Assembly: GCA_002749535.1 (NCBI GenBank)
Contig: MZZL01000376.1
Coordinates: 620,001 to 684,000, forward strand
DNA length: 64,000 bases
Source of the DNA: Apophysomyces variabilis
Taxonomy: Eukaryota > Mucoromycota > Mucoromycetes > Mucorales > Mucoraceae
Direction of reading: 5' to 3'
A program made the translations under genes and the position numbers. A model generated the notes under the pieces. The model saw nothing but the letters and a program-made list of their open reading frames with translations. It ran no database searches and was not told the DNA's origin. This document shows positions 10,714 through 22,476 of this stretch, in pieces; positions within the stretch are counted from its first letter, which is position 1; every line of letters starts with the position of its first letter.

Positions 10714-11604
10714 GGTTAAAGTTTTTATTATATAAGCGAATGTAAATAACTGATACAAAACTTTGGTTAAAGTTTTTATTATATAAGCGAATGTAAATAA
10801 CTGATACAAAACTTTGGTTAAAGTTTTGATTATATAAGCGAATGTAAATAACTGATACACAACTTTGGGTAAAGTTTTTATTATATAATCGAATGTAAAT
10901 AACTGATACAAAACTTTGGTTAAAGTTTTGATTATATAAGCGAATGTAAATAACTGATACACAACTTTGGGTAAAGTTTTTATTATATAATCGAATGTAA
11001 ATAACTGATACAAAACTTTGGTTAAAGTTTTGATTATATAAGCGAATGTAAATAACTGATACACAACTTTGGGTAAAGTTTTTATTATATAATCGAATGT
11101 AAATAACTGATACAAAACTTTGGTTAAAGTTTTGATTATATAAGCGAATGTAAATAACTGATACACAACTTTGGGTAAAGTTTTTATTATATAATCGAAT
11201 GTAAATAACTGATACAAAACTTTGGTTAAAGTTTTGATTATATAAGCGAATGTAAATAACTGATACACAACTTTGGGTAAAGTTTTTATTATATAATCGA
11301 ATGTAAATAACTGATACAAAACTTTGGTTAAAGTTTTGATTATATAAGCGAATGTAAATAACTGATACACAACTTTGGGTAAAGTTTTTATTATATAATC
11401 GAATGTAAATAACTGATACAAAACTTTGGTTAAAGTTTTGATTATATAAGCGAATGTAAATAACTGATACACAACTTTGGGTAAAGTTTTTATTATATAA
11501 TCGAATGTAAATAACTGATACAAAACTTTGGTTAAAGTTTTGATTATATAAGCGAATGTAAATAACTGATACAAAACTTTGGTTAAAGTTTTTATTATAA
11601 TCAA
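10714..11604. repeat. 51-bp minisatellite, about 17.4 copies, with 102-bp higher-order unit
   Basis: The monomer begins GGTTAAAGTTTTTATTATAT and runs through AAGCGAATG, TAAATAACTGATACAAAAC to the next TTTGG. Two variants alternate (GGTTAAAGTTTTG...ATACAC versus GGGTAAAGTTTTT...ATAATCG), giving seven copies of a 102-bp dimer, with unalternated monomers at both ends. Because 51 is a multiple of three and one frame lacks stops, the minus strand shows a 348-codon open frame of 17-residue repeats that even runs through the tRNA. I regard that frame as a by-product of the repeat, not as a gene. Low divergence between units suggests recent expansion or homogenisation. Confidence 0.95.
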
Positions 11605-12041
11605 ACTTTTAACATAATTTAAAACAATTTATTTTTTTAAATATAGTATAGCAATAAGTACTTTAAAAAATTTTTACTTTAAAAACTTTTTTTAGATATA
11701 TATAACTAAAAATTAGAGCTCAGAATTTAACCTAGCTTGATTGAATATTTAGCAGTATAATAACTTCCTAAAAATAAAAAAAAATTATTATGTTTACTTC
11801 TTTCTCTTTTTTCTGTTTCTTATTTTCTTTTTATTATTATTTTATATTTCATACTAGAATAAAAGTTGGAAAAGCTGCAAAGCTGATAAGAAAAGGATGG
11901 TATAAGTGTTTTCTTAAAAAATAACTTATCCTCAGGTTAAAGGGACTTTTTGACAATGTACACCACAATTTCTTTGCTATATACACATCCTTTCCGATTC
12001 TTATTACTATATATCCTTAGCTTATTTTCCAACTCTATTAT
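11605..12041. other. AT-rich spacer between minisatellite and hAT element
   Basis: Very AT-rich, with homopolymer A and T tracts and no open frame of interest. It ends at the proposed left end of the hAT element. Confidence 0.5.
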
Positions 12042-12192
12042 TAGTGTCCCGCAAAAGAACTGAAGAACCAGAACCAAACTGGAACTGAACCAAAAAAATC
12101 AGTTCAATTCTTTTCTAGAACCAAACTGGAACTGAAGAACCGAAGCCATTTTTCACTTAGACTAATTAGCACAATTCTGAATCAGATCCAGT

Positions 12193-14480
12193 TTATTCAA
12201 AAGAAAAGGATGACCAAGATTCTAAAAGCATTAACTGTTTTATAACATGTAGGTCTAGTCGATTACGTGTGTAGGGAAGTAAAAGGCGTGATGCTGAAAA
12301 GCATCGTTCAGATGGTGTTGACGTTGCTGGAACAGTTAAATATTGTGCCGCCATGTTAGCAAGATTTGGCCATCGATGCGACTGCATCTGCCAGTATACC
12401 AATTCCAAGGCTTTGTTACCTCCTGTAGTAGGAGCGCAGATTTTCTCTGAAATGTAATCAGCTAGCTCGTCTGACGTATTCGGCATTCCGTACAAGTCAT
12501 AAAGCTCCTTCATCTTTTCGTCAACCACAGCTTCGGCCTCTCCTCTTTTCGGAAAACTGGACCAAGTGTCCTTCACCATGTTCTGGCTAAGGACCTGCCA
12601 TTCTTCCTCCCAACCACTTCGATACCACCATGAGAACTTCATACGTGGGTCCATTGCGGTGGCAACTGCGTAGATGTGCGTATTATCCGTTTTGCAGTAA
12701 TACTTTTGCAGCTTTTTTAATCCAATCCCGGCAGCGTTTCGCAATTCCGTGTAGTTCTGAGTATCAGCTGCGAAATCTTCCAGCGAGTCCATGAGCTTAT
12801 TGTAAAATAAGATGCTTGTATTGATTGTCGCATGGGATTTGCTTGCAGAAAGACGTTCGGTCACGACATCAAACATATGGAGCAGATTCTTCACTTGATC
12901 AATGCATGTCCACTCGTGGTCCGTAAGTTTATAGTGATTCAGCTCTGGCAAACTGGAACACATTGCCATGTAAGCATCCTTCAAAACTACCGCACGAGCA
13001 AGCATTCGGAACGTCGAATTCCAACGGGTACGAACGTCGCTTATAAGTATGAGGTCGGGGCACTTTTCATTTAATTGAATGCGCTTGAATTTTTCAATCC
13101 GTTGGGGTGAGGATCTGGTAAGTAGTTATTTAGCGAAGACGAAAAATGAATGCGCATTTGTACCTTATCTTGTTAATGCCTTTTCGCAGTTTAATGATGA
13201 CATTTGTCTCCATGGATTCGCGTTCATTATCAAGTTCGTCCTCAGTCTCTGGTGCTTGTGCTGATAGGCCGATCTTCAGTATGTCTTGGACAGCCAAGTT
13301 GATAATATGACCCAAGCAAGGTATATGATGCAACTCTGCTCGGAAAGGCTAGTTTTGCAAGGGATTATAAGTATACAGGAATTATATGATTAATTTAATT
13401 ACCCATCCATTTTCTATAGCGCGTGTTTCTATAACCTGTGTCATCTTTAGCATGTTTGAAGCATTATCGCTGGTTATAGTAAAGAGATTTTCGCACAGAT
13501 CAAACTCTCCAAGGATTGTTAAGAATGCTTCCGCCAGATTTTCTCCAGTATGTGGACCGTTCAGAGGCTCAAAGCCCAACCGTAATTCTTGCATCGTCCA
13601 AGTTGATGTGGAAATCCAATGACTTGTAACCCCAAGGAATTCTTGACGAAAAGGACTTGTCCAAGAGTCAATGGTACAGGATATCATTGGTATTTTGCTC
13701 AACAAAGCGGCAACCTTGTCCTTATAACGGAAATACTGCTCTCTGTTCTATTTCTCTGTAAGTTAAACATGTATGGATAAGATGGAAATAAAAACCTTTT
13801 TGGTAACTGTATCTGCCGACGGAAGCTTCACCGAATCAACCGTTGGTGCTGATTGTGCCATTTCAAGTAATGTGTGTAGTTCCTCGTTTTCGCTGATATT
13901 GAATGGTAGCTTAGCCTTCACAAGGAATTTGACAAATTGCTCATGAAACTGCACTTTGTCGAAAGTTCGAGGTCGTTTTGTGCCAATTAGAAACTTGTCG
14001 AGAGCACCAAGAACCCGTTTATTTTTGCCTGCATGAGGGCCATGATCCTTGGTGACATCGTGCTTGACGCGTAAATGTTTAAGTAGTCCAGATGTGCACG
14101 ACTGGTTTGCTGCAAAATGCTTGCCACCACATCCAGGAAGAAGGCATCGAATCCGGCTTTTCCCATCTTTATCAACGAACCGCTCGCCATACTTGAATTT
14201 TAAAATCCAACTACCCTTGGCCTCGTCATTATCAATATCAGTTGAAACAGATTCTTGAGACTGTGTATCCAGCATGAAGGATCCAGATTCCCCTAGGTCA
14301 GTGCCTGAAGCCGTAGAGTCTAGCGACATCACAGATGACTCTCGTGCTATCGACATACGTTCTGTCATTGCCTGCTGACAAAGGTTAATCGAGACAGGCC
14401 ACAATAAACGATAGTAATTTTACCCTATCCGAGAGAGCACCTCGAGGATCTCTGGAAGATTCACCGCGTTCGAAAACCAT
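12193..14480 (-). CDS. hAT transposase with BED-type zinc finger
   Basis: Cut-and-paste transposase. Exons: 14480-14424, 14374-13796, 13747-13403, 13348-13164 and 13114-12193; 695 residues without an internal stop. A BED-type finger at about residues 96-125 shows CLLPGCGG and LLKHLRVKHD. The catalytic core includes MISCTIDSWTSPFRQEFLGV, LFTITSDNASNMLKM and HHIPCLGHIINLAVQD, followed by SDVRTRWNSTFRMLAR. The C-terminal hAT dimerisation block is WPNLANMAAQYLTVPATSTP then SERCFSASR. All four introns are GT-AG and in phase. Exon 2 may start one codon later because two CAG acceptors are adjacent. This organisation equals active Ac/ZBED-like elements, so the copy may be autonomous. Confidence 0.88.
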
Positions 14481-15082
14481 TATAAGTGTCTGAAAATCGT
14501 ATTGAAAAAGATATTGACTTTTTATTGTAGGAGACTTCTCAGTATTTATACTATTTGTCAATTCGGCATTTTGACAATTAAAGTACTTAAAAGGTTGACA
14601 GCTTTGCTTCAAACGATAATACGGCCTGTCTTTCTAAAAGAGGAGCAAGGCCGATGATCTCATTGAACAGATCCTACAGCTATCCATTTTGGGTAACTTC
14701 TACGGCCTTTTGCTGCTACTGCGCGAAGCCAAAACAGGGATACAGTACGTACGTCATTTCACTTACCGTGTCCAGCGCATACCATTTGCCTGATTTACGA
14801 CCATCTCCATAGAAATTCATTAATGACGAAATGCTCATTTCATCATCTGAATGAATTAGTAGAGCGCAAAACCAAGGCTCATCTTAGCCAACTGAAATGA
14901 GTGAAATGCCAAGCTAATCTCAATGTAAAACAGTTTTTGAACTACGATGACTGTATTTTCTACAGAAAATATTCTCTTTTCACAATAACCACATTATGTA
15001 CAGGTTTTATACTCCTTGGCTTTCCAGTAAAAAGGTTCCTATATAGTCCTTTTCTTTTGTTTTCCCAAGTTTTAGTTTGATT

Positions 15083-15205
15083 AGGTCGGTTCGGTTCCTC
15101 GGTTCCTCGGTTCTTCTCAGTTCGGTTCGGTTCGGTTCCTTCACTATGACGGTTCGATTCGGTTCTGCCGAAGAACCGAGAAGAACCGAACCGTACGGAA
15201 CCCTA
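15083..15205. repeat. Foldback/subterminal repeat at the right end of the hAT element
   Basis: Short iterations of CGGTTC/GGTTCC fill about 60 bp (15085-15145), then the complementary GAACCG iterations fill 15170-15200. The two halves can pair into a long hairpin around the ATGACGGTTCG centre. Reads as transposase-binding subterminal repeats. Confidence 0.7.
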
Positions 15206-16270
15206 GAATTTACTTTGATTATTTTATTTTACAATCTACTGAAAGATTTTGTCATTTCTCTTTTACTCATTTTATGAACCATACTGATGATCCATTTTGA
15301 CAATTTATTTAACGATCCAAATAATGTCTTAGGTATTTCCCTTAACAAAATCTACTAATAAAACATTTTCTTTTGTTTCCTACTTAGAAATATATAAAGC
15401 TCTTTGTTACCTTCATCTTTTTTTCTGGCAACTCACTTACAGTTTTGGTGTTTAACCAAAATACACACCTGGTACTCACTTTTAAAAGATGATCAAGGAT
15501 CTCTTTATTCACTTTACTAATTAACAACCCTTATTATGGCTCAAAATAATCTACATCTTTATAGCAATTGAGAGCATAAGTTGAATGCTTAAAACCACCA
15601 ACACATTTGTGTTATATGTATATAGAAAAAGGGACGGATAGAATCCTTTAAGATTGCTAGATATCTTTATTTTTATTCAACTTGTCTGCCTATTTATAAT
15701 TATTTGATCTTATATGGGATTTGTAATTAGTGAACGTTCTTCTTGGTGATAGGTGTATGATTTATCAAAGTGTAATAACTGCGGTAGACCAGTGTCACCT
15801 TGTCTTCATTCTCGATAATAGATCTCTGATTTAGAGAAGAGGTGCAGTCAGTGTTCCAAACTAGAAAAGTTCACTGTAAATGGAAACACATTAATTCCGA
15901 TCATCCTGTTCATGGAACACAAGTACTAGGAAGTCACACTACGACAGCAACATATACCACAACATTATAACAGATTCTAGATGTTGTAATACAATTTAAA
16001 TCATTTCAATTGTACAGTTTCATTCTTATCATTCTGCAATGCTGTTGTTTAGAGATTGTAACAGACATGGAGCTTTTTAGTGCAAATGAAGTAAAAAGTG
16101 TAACCGACTCATTGAACAGAAAATCTAAAGTCTTGTTACATTCTTCAATAAATATGTTCTTTCTGTTATAAACTTCCTTTAATTATCAATAGCTTATTAT
16201 ACTAAAGTTACGTGCAGCTTTTTTTATCCTTTAAAAGATATAAAACATATTTAGACCTACCCCAAACTTG
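15206..16270. other. Intergenic, AT-rich, no gene seen
   Basis: About 1.06 kb between the hAT element and the end of the SR protein gene. No credible frame on either strand; the SR gene's 3' untranslated region must occupy the right edge. Confidence 0.5.
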
Positions 16271-17183
16271 TTAGGGTGATCCGGATCTTGGTGGACTTTG
16301 GCGTGAATCCGGTGTAACACTTCGACGTCTCTCCCTACTTCTCGATCGAGAAATTGAACGATCTGAACGACTACTACGACGAGGCGAGGGAGAGCGCGAG
16401 CGTGCACTGGATCTTCTCCTTGTACGGGGAGAAGGAGAGCGTGAATAGCTCGGACTTCTTCTATACGCGGCTGGAGAAGGAGATCTAGATCGATAACGTC
16501 TACAAATGATAATCAGACAATCAAATAATAGGCAAAGCAACAGAAGAAAAAAGCACTCCATATTCTCAAAGTCTTAAAAATCAAATGAAACTTCTGAATC
16601 TTTCATATTACTCACCTGGAGATCAATGGGCAATCTCTAGCCCAATGTCCTAACCAATTCAGTGTATAAATAAAAAACATATCCAAACAATATCCGCCCA
16701 CCTACCTTCTTTTCCGCATTCAAAACATCCACGATCATAGGATCTACGGCTTTTAGCACGTTCCACTACAATACGTACGCCATCAATTCGCTGAATCAAG
16801 AAAAAAAAAAGAAGTGGTCAATAGAATTGAAGCAGGTAAAGCGCTAACAAAAAAAGACATACCAATCCATCGTTATCTCTCATTGCATCATAGGCATCGT
16901 ACTTATCCTCAAACTCAACAAACCCAAACGCTAAACGCATAAAAAGGAAACATTGCAACAGTTGGCTGTCTAGTCCGTGCATAGTCCTCAAGCCATCAAA
17001 AACTTACCGTAGCTAGCACCCCGCTATAAACGGCAGCACAAGTTCAGTCATGATTCGTTTTTCAACGTTTTTACCCATTCGTACCTTGACTTGGCATCGT
17101 AAGATTCTGCCATATTTGTAGAATAAATCTTCCAGTTCGTCATTTCGAAAGTCTGAAGGTAATTTTCCTACGAACAAGGACAT
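16271..17183 (-). CDS. SR splicing factor: RRM, CCHC zinc knuckle, RS tail (SRSF7/RSZ type)
   Basis: Nuclear pre-mRNA splicing regulator. Exons: 17183-17085, 17023-17008, 16930-16863, 16790-16706, 16649-16616 and 16499-16271; 176 residues. The RRM covers about residues 1-80: RNP2 is SLFVGKLP, and RNP1 is formed across exons 2-3 as RGASYAFGFVEF. A zinc knuckle [14 protein letters not shown] (CX2CX4HX4C) follows, then an arginine-serine tail of about 75 residues with many RS and SPSP repeats. This order matches animal SRSF7 and plant RSZ22. Exon 2 is only 16 nt. The intron before the RS-encoding exon is longer (116 nt) than its neighbours, a possible site of regulated splicing. Confidence 0.92.
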
Positions 17184-17774
17184 GACCTTCAAGTCAAGCA
17201 AAAAAAAGAAAGAAAAAGCACGATAGAAAAAGAAAGAAAAAAGCTCAAATATGAATGCGAAACTTCGCCAGCCTGACGTCATTTAAAATCAGCTGACTCT
17301 CTATGGGTTTTAACTGCTTTATATGGTTGTAACTGCTAGGAAGCCGCTAATGAAAGACGCTACAATGAATAGAAAATAAGCGAAAAGACATTGCTAGACT
17401 TCGGGACGCATGCATGATAGGTTGAGAGATAGTATGGAGAAAAAAGAAAGGTGGTTACACAGTCCAGCAATTGCGCATTTGTACCAGATTGCAACAACCG
17501 AACAGACCTTTGCCAGAAAGAGGCATATATTGCATGGATTAAGAAAAAAGATAAACTTGAAAGGAACGGGTAAAACACGATTGAAAACTGAAGAGCAAAC
17601 CGTACTTATGAAAAAACTATAAGACGAGTTTTGTATAATAATTTCAAGCATTCGAGAGATGTGTCTTAGGCATTAGACCATCTGGCTTTCAAACTGCTCA
17701 GTGAAAATCCCAGACCCACTCCGTCAAAAGAGAAAAGGCGCACTTTCTTTTAACTTTTGTGTTTCGAAACGATA
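17184..17774. other. Divergent intergenic region between the SR factor and the PROPPIN gene
   Basis: The two genes diverge from here, so both promoters lie inside. An intronless frame on the plus strand at 17410-17622 encodes 70 residues (starting MHDRLRDSMEKKERWLHSPA), basic and helical in composition. It might be a small gene, but I recognise no family and see no supporting splice sites. Confidence 0.4.
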
Positions 17775-19411
17775 ATGAACCTGGGTGAAGAAAGCAACAA
17801 CGAATTGACATACGTCAACTTCAACCAAGACTTCAGTTGTATATCTATTGGCACAAAAACAGGGTATAAAATATACAACTGTGAACCTTTTGGCGAATGC
17901 CATTCGAAAGGTATACGTATTAACCAGTGCGATCGAATCACTCTATAACGACAAGTTTTCTTAAAAAAAAAGGCGATGTCGCGACAAGCATAGTTGAAAT
18001 GCTGTTCTGCACTTCTCTTGTGGCATTGGTAGGGTCGACTGTTGAGAAAGAGACCACGTTCACTTCAAGGCACCTGCAGATAATCAATACCAAGGTGAGG
18101 AAGAAGATTCACCCCTTCCGATTTATCTGATCCTTGTTTTTTTATTGACTGGCGCAATTTCTTGCCCATCTTTTCTTTTTTTTTTTTCCTCCTCCATTAT
18201 GCCAGAGACAGTCGACCGTCTGTGAATTGACTTATCACACTCCTATCTTGGCTGTGAAGATGAACCGTCGAAGAATTATTGTCGTATTGGAGGAACAAAT
18301 CTACGTCTATGATATCAGTAACATGAAACTACTTCAAATCATCCAAACATGTCCGAATCCAACAGGTAAGCAAGGAAATAGGCCAGGAAACCAGCAAGGA
18401 GACCGGGAATTTGCATTGAGCCAAGTAATGATGTGTGCTTTTCATTTACTTTCATCTTAAGCGGTCTGTGCTTTATCTCCGTCAAGTGATAACTGCTTCG
18501 TTGGATATCCATCAAAATCATCTTTGTCATCACCTTTAGCGGCAAATCAGTCTACATCACAGTCCGCCGCTACTTCCGGTGATGTCGAGATCTTTGATTC
18601 CAGTTCGCTTCGGTTAGCTAATATCGTGCAAGCACACAAGAGTCCACTTAGCCACATCACCATCAATTCCGACGGCAATTTACTAGCCACAGCGAGCGAA
18701 AAGGTTGGGTCGAAAAAAAAAATAACATCTCCTCTACAACGAGTTGATCTCTCGTTCCACTATTAGGGTACTGTCATACGTGTCTTTTCCATTCCAGAAG
18801 GTCACAAACTCTTCCAGTTTCGTCGGGGATCTTATCCAGCCAAGATCTATTCAATGTCTTTCAACTTGGTGAGCTCACTATTGTGTGTCTCGAGCGACTC
18901 CGAAACCGTGCACATCTTTAAGTTGGCCAATGGCGATCAAAAACAAGACACAGAGGATGTATTTCCTGAACAAGATCGAGAGGCAATGGACAAGAGAGCG
19001 CGAAGTGGAAGTGTAGGGTAAGATAAGAAAGAAGAATAAAGCGTGTAGTGGAGAAATGGATGCTCAATTATTTCAACAGACAAATGCTCCGACGATCATC
19101 TCTCAATATTGGTCGCAATATAGCGGGCGGCGTGGGATCCTATTTACCAGAAATGATTACCGAAATGTGGGAATCCTCGAGAAATTTCGCATCCCTAAAG
19201 CTTCCAAGCTCCGGTGTTCGTAGTCTGGTAGCATTGAGCAGGTAAAGAAAATGGATCGAAAATCGCCTATGTTTGATTAAGACGAGAAATCTTTTGCTAC
19301 AGCTCGACACCCCAAGTCATGGTGCTTACTTCTGAAGGCTATTTTTACCAGTACAACATCGATTTAGAGAATGGTGGTGAATGCGTCCTTGTCAAGCAGA
19401 ATAGACTTTGA
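17775..19411 (+). CDS. PROPPIN autophagy protein, Atg18/WIPI family
   Basis: Seven-bladed WD40 beta-propeller that binds PI3P and PI(3,5)P2 and acts in autophagosome formation and vacuole dynamics. Exons: 17775-17910, 17973-18094, 18206-18365, 18462-18703, 18767-19017, 19080-19241 and 19303-19411; 393 residues. The phosphoinositide-binding motif FRRG is at residues 238-241, within [20 protein letters not shown]. Other typical blocks: [20 protein letters not shown] at the N-terminus, and [20 protein letters not shown] with YDI. An insert rich in Q and S lies before blade 5. Start chosen at MNLGEE; an upstream in-frame ATG at 17757 would add six residues. Whether it is Atg18, Atg21 or Hsv2 cannot be settled by eye. 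Confidence 0.92.
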
Positions 19412-19560
19412 CGTCGTTATTATCCAATATTTCCCTCCTCCTTGTTGAAACCAATACCTTGACTATACCAGAAAAAAACCCTGTTATCTTATGTTCATAT
19501 CCTATATGCAACTAGTGTATTGACAAAAAGAATTAAATGCAATTGTCTATTGGTGTAAAT

Positions 19561-22132
19561 TTATGCTTTTCTCTTTTTTGGTGCCTTGTCTTCCAAGATA
19601 TCCTGGAACAGCTCACGTTTACGCTCAGCTCCTTTCTCTCGCTGAATCCAATCATCATGATGTCTCTTAAACTGTTCAATCCTGCAAGTCCAGAGAATAC
19701 ATTTGCCGATATAATGTTCTGATAAATCTCTTTCTCGTTTCAGAAGCTCCGTAGCGATTTTTTCCTTAAGAGAAGTTTTCAGTTTGTTTCGGTTGCTCAT
19801 GCTCAATTACTATGTTTACCTTCATATCAATATCTGCCACAGCCCAGCAATGTTCTATAATATGACTTCCAAACTTGTCCTTAGCCAAAGCTGGATAGCT
19901 GCCTTGCAAGTTCTTCAAAACGCGTTTCTTCATCTTCGGATTGACGTTCTCAGATGTTAGAATAGCTTCATATGCTCTGGATCCCACGGGAGAGAAGCAC
20001 CAGCGGTTCGTCACGTCAGTACTCTGTGCGAAGAAACTAGTTCTCTTAGTTTTCGCACAGTTAAAAATTTGCTTTACATACCTATTTGTGACAATTGCGT
20101 TATGTTCAGATGACATTTTAACGATAGCCTGCAATATTAGTGACCCTTGAAGATGGAAGTTGCGGGTATTCCTCTTTTCCTCTTCGGAAGCATTATTCCA
20201 GTCCTACAGGTTGGTTAAGTCCAAGCTCTTATAGTATGCCCCCCTTTTTTTCCCTTTATACCTCAAGGCTCCACATGCGCATCACACAGTTGACGAACTC
20301 CTTACGGTCAGTGTAGGCATCTGAAATATGTAAAGCTCCAGCCAGTGCGTCTAACACTTCTTTTTCTGCTGTGGCAAGTCTTGCAGAAGAGTCGATCAGA
20401 CTACGAATAACGCCATACTTTCCGTTTTCTATCAAATTTGTCCTTTTTTAGTACAATCTCAGGCATCGGTGTCGCTCAACGTACTCATCAACTTTTCAAA
20501 CGACCCACTAAGCTCCTTGACCATCATTTCGAACTGTTTTGCATTCTTTGCACTGCTAAGAAGGTTCTGAATCACAAAGTTGCCAATGGGATGCAGACTG
20601 AATTTTTCGAGCTTTTTCTGTAAATATGTCGAATAAATTTTGTTATAGACAGAAGTTGGCGCCACTTTAACAATGACTTCCAAAAGATGTGATCCCACTT
20701 GGTCTCTAATTAACGTCTCAAACCATGAGTCGCGGTCCTTGTTCTCAGCTTGCGACTCCACTGCGCATATGCAAAAAGTGAAATAAGCGATCATAGCTCG
20801 GTCATCCTCTCCGTCCACACTTACTGTCCGTTACGATACCCCACAAGATACGGTCGATTAGCACTTTTCTCGCATTCTGCCCTTCCTCATCATCCTCTTG
20901 CATCTCCAACAAAAGCTATGGCACTATTTAGTCTATCACACGCCGTATGTGCACGTCTTGCAAACATACCTGAAGTACAGGGTTGGCGACTCGATGGACG
21001 GACAGTGCTCTCACTTCGGTTTCCGAGGAGTTAATAGCCAACTCTTTGGTAAGTGTGCGAAACATCGCTTTAAAGGAAGCTGGCACGCGTCTCGTTTTAG
21101 AAGCTCTTCCAGAACTCTACTCTTGCTTATTTAGGCCACTTTTACGCAAAAGACATTCCTTGTTTTACCTTTGTTAAGTTGTCGTTGTTTTCGGTCTTGT
21201 ATTTGACGGATTTTTTGCTCCTCAATCGACCCTTCACATCACCGGTCTCATCCACTCGCTTTCCAGCTAGTATGAACAATAGAATACGAATCACATGGGA
21301 GGCGAACTGCTGGGAGATTAGACCACCTACAACTGGTTTGATATCCTGCATTTCGAAAATGAGTGATGCTGCAGCTTGAAAAGGATGCATGGTAAATACC
21401 TCGCACATCCCGAGAACCAATTCTTCCATTGACAAAAGCTGACCCATTTCTTCCGAATTTTCCTGATTTGGCTGCTCCGCTGTGCCATTGATAACTTCTT
21501 GTTCGACCACATCGGCAGCGAGCGTCAGTAAAGTTTGACAAACATGGGATGCAAATCGATGTGCAAATAATTCAACCGAACTAAGAATAGGGCCATCAGT
21601 TTCCAAAAGCTAAATTCAGTTGGCGTCCAATGTCTCGGACGTCCTTACCGGCCACTCAGTTTATCCATAAATACACGCAATTGGAATGCATCGGAAACCT
21701 TTAACAGCTTCTCGAGGATCAGTGAACAGGAATAGTTGGTGGACAAACGCAATTCGTTGCCTTCGACTTCCGTATAGACGTTTCCCACAAACAATCGCTG
21801 ATCTGAGGCATCGTGTTGAGTAAAGGTCGATCATAGTTTGGTTCCATTTGGTTTTTTTTCTTTTTACCTTCGGCCGACTCAAACTGGGGATCGTCCAAAG
21901 AGTTCTCGACACTTTTGAAATAGCCAAGCATTTGTTCGTCTACTTCACCGTAATGACCTGCTTGAAAGTGCTGTTCGTCGATCGAAGGCTGCGTTCCTTC
22001 CATGGGGACATAGTTAGGTTGATCGGTTGTTGATCCAAAGTCTTCCACGGCTGTGTTCTCATTGTCTTCAGTCTTCTTCTGCTTCTTTCCTCTCTTTTTG
22101 TTTGGGCGTGGCTTTCTTTCCGTACGAGGCAT
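19561..22132 (-). CDS. nop9: Nop9, pumilio-repeat pre-18S rRNA-binding protein
   Basis: Nucleolar protein that binds ITS1 near site D and is needed for 18S rRNA maturation. Exons: 22132-21868, 21802-21649, 21580-21169, 21116-20970, 20915-20825, 20760-20485, 20428-20262, 20203-20082, 20021-19820 and 19764-19561; 679 residues. The N-terminus is basic (PNKKRGKKQKK). Pumilio-type blocks include LSTNYSCSLILEKLLKVSDA, LFAHRFASHVCQTLL, LISQQFASHVIRILLFILAG, DQVGSHLLEVIVKV, HPIGNFVIQNLL and KFGSHIIEHCWAV. The C-terminus is basic and ends KAPKKRKA. The exon 3 acceptor follows CCCTATTCTTAG; an earlier AG gives the wrong frame. It converges on the PROPPIN gene with 149 bp between stops. Confidence 0.9.
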
Positions 22133-22268
22133 AGTTATGAATTTTTTTTCAAAAGGCTGCAGAAAGAAAAAAAGTAGGGATTCTCAGATAACAGTCCTTC
22201 GGGACAGTAAACAAGGATCGTCTTTCCCGCACAATGACTGTACCCTCTTCTTTTTTTCCTGCTAAATA

Positions 22269-22326
22269 CTGGTTTATTCAAAAGTTTTTAAAAATTTCAT
22301 TCAAAATTGTTTGAAGATTTGGATAT
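22269..22326 (+). repeat. Diverged Tc1-type terminal inverted repeat
   Basis: After a TA dinucleotide, the sequence CTGGTTTATTCAAAAGTTTT and, further in, TTCAAAATTGTTTGAAG follow the terminal repeat of the complete Tc1 element at 27525-29167 (CTGGTTTTTTCAAAGTTTTT, then CCAAAATTGTGTTTAAAG) across nearly 60 bp at roughly three quarters identity. It is oriented as a left end, so the element it belonged to extended right, over the Fanzor relic. No partner right end was found. It lies 136 bp upstream of the nop9 start codon. Confidence 0.65.
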
Positions 22327-22476
22327 AAAAGTTATAAATAATATGCCAACAACTGTTAGTGATTATCCTTTGTTAAACTGTGATAGTGAACTTACCGGCG
22401 TGACCACCTGCGAAAGATAAACGTTAGTAAAACAATCCTAACTAGAAAAATTGGCTAATACACTTACCGTAAAAAC

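Larger units (their letters stand above)
12042..15205 (-). mobile_element. hAT-superfamily DNA transposon, apparently intact
   Basis: The core is the hAT transposase gene at 12193-14480. The left flank (12057-12140) carries repeated GAACCAAACTGGAACTGAA-type motifs and the right flank (15083-15205) repeated CGGTTCGGTTCCTCGGTTC-type motifs, i.e. subterminal repeats on both sides of the gene. The proposed ends, TAGTGTCCCG at 12042 and the reverse complement of CGGAACCCTA at 15196-15205, agree at 8 of 10 bases. I could not find an 8-bp target duplication, so the exact ends are tentative. The right end can fold into a long hairpin. Confidence 0.7.

Noticed and set aside
10558..11604. Minus-strand 348-codon open frame of 17-residue repeats
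   Set aside because: It is the 51-bp minisatellite read in a stop-free frame and continues straight through the tRNA-Pro gene.
10714..11604. CRISPR-like array
   Set aside because: Units are contiguous, with no unique spacers, and the genome is eukaryotic.
21142..21606. Separate gene on the minus strand inside the nop9 region
   Set aside because: It is exon 3 of nop9 read past its splice sites; the acceptor at CTTAG restores the frame to exon 2.
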